This document shows positions 63,906 through 64,000 of a stretch of 64,000 nt of DNA, one piece after another; the stretch's first letter is position 1, and every line of letters starts with the position of its first letter. The position numbers were made by a program, and so were the translations under genes. Under the pieces are notes generated by a model. The model was given only the letters and a program-made list of their open reading frames with translations, made no database searches and was not told the origin of the DNA. Source of the DNA: Stappia taiwanensis (GTDB taxonomy: Bacteria > Pseudomonadota > Alphaproteobacteria > Rhizobiales > Stappiaceae); the NCBI RefSeq assembly GCF_014635285.1, contig NZ_BMCR01000001.1:434001-498000 (forward strand), read 5' to 3'.

Positions 63906-64000
63906 ATGCTGAAACTGATCCTGCGACGGCTTCTCCAGATGCTGTTGATCATGGCCGTCGCGTCGCTGCTCTTGTTCGCGATCTTCGACACGCCGGAGTT
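63906..64000 (+). CDS. DppB-type ABC permease (partial)
   Basis: 31 codons visible from ATG 63906: MLKLILRRLLQMLLIMAVAS, then a hydrophobic stretch LLLFAIFDTPE, matching the first membrane helix of DppB/OppB permeases. It continues past the window edge. It lies 109 bp after the binding-protein gene. Confidence 0.75.
   Translation, partial: MLKLILRRLLQMLLIMAVASLLLFAIFDTPE

Overview
The window looks like chromosome of a GC-rich alphaproteobacterium of the Hyphomicrobiales, probably near the Stappiaceae (inference from gene order and protein flavour, not from a search). Markers are the dusB-ntrB-ntrC-ntrY-ntrX-trkA-dat-hfq-hflX-mazG string, a pyruvate dehydrogenase operon whose E1-beta carries a lipoyl domain, a fused IspDF, and an alphaproteobacterial-type NtrX.

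Layout. (1) 1-6129: right end of an integrated phage-like element. It has a leftward early operon (Cro-like protein, a two-HTH protein, a small protein, a Lar-like zinc-ribbon protein, an ASCH protein), a divergent CI-like repressor, an S24-type repressor without catalytic residues, several operator sets, a rightward string of small genes including a GapR homologue, and a tyrosine integrase next to tRNA-Lys(UUU). (2) 6513-11678: a small unknown gene, then a TAXI-type TRAP transporter (binding protein, fused permease) with a universal stress protein in the same operon. (3) 11733-21274: thiosulfate oxidation genes soxT, soxR, soxS (leftward) and soxV, soxXYZABCD (rightward), with candidate SoxR sites in the three rightward promoter regions. 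(4) 21354-25622: EamA exporter, SPOR-like membrane protein, glmS. (5) 25581-26704: a roughly 1 kb islet carrying higBA, bounded by two 86-bp copies of the glmS 3' end and terminator. (6) 26728-36435: a cysteine/proline repeat envelope protein, DUF454 and DUF502 membrane proteins, recG, sdhE, mfd, ftsB. (7) 36633-43990: pdhA-pdhB-pdhC, an AT-rich foreign-looking 72-aa gene, lpdA, two GlsB/YeaQ proteins, lipA. (8) 44141-46947: COQ10-like protein, a secreted unknown, pncC/cinA C-terminal type gene, ispDF. (9) 47138-59707: dusB and the nitrogen regulators through mazG. (10) 59915-64000: DUF1127 protein, divergent LysR regulator, a 0.9 kb intergenic stretch, then a peptide-type ABC importer (binding protein and the start of its permease).

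Functional links. soxV and soxS would supply reductant in the periplasm to the Sox enzymes; SoxR would keep the genes off without reduced sulfur. PdhABC, Lpd and LipA supply and lipoylate the pyruvate dehydrogenase complex. NtrBC and NtrYX govern nitrogen status and probably redox or respiration.

The most unusual items are the duplicated glmS 3' end around higBA, the phage operators repeated with the same geometry at two promoters, the catalytically dead S24 repressor facing three tandem operators, the AT-rich gene inside the pdh operon, and the tandem-repeat cysteine protein.
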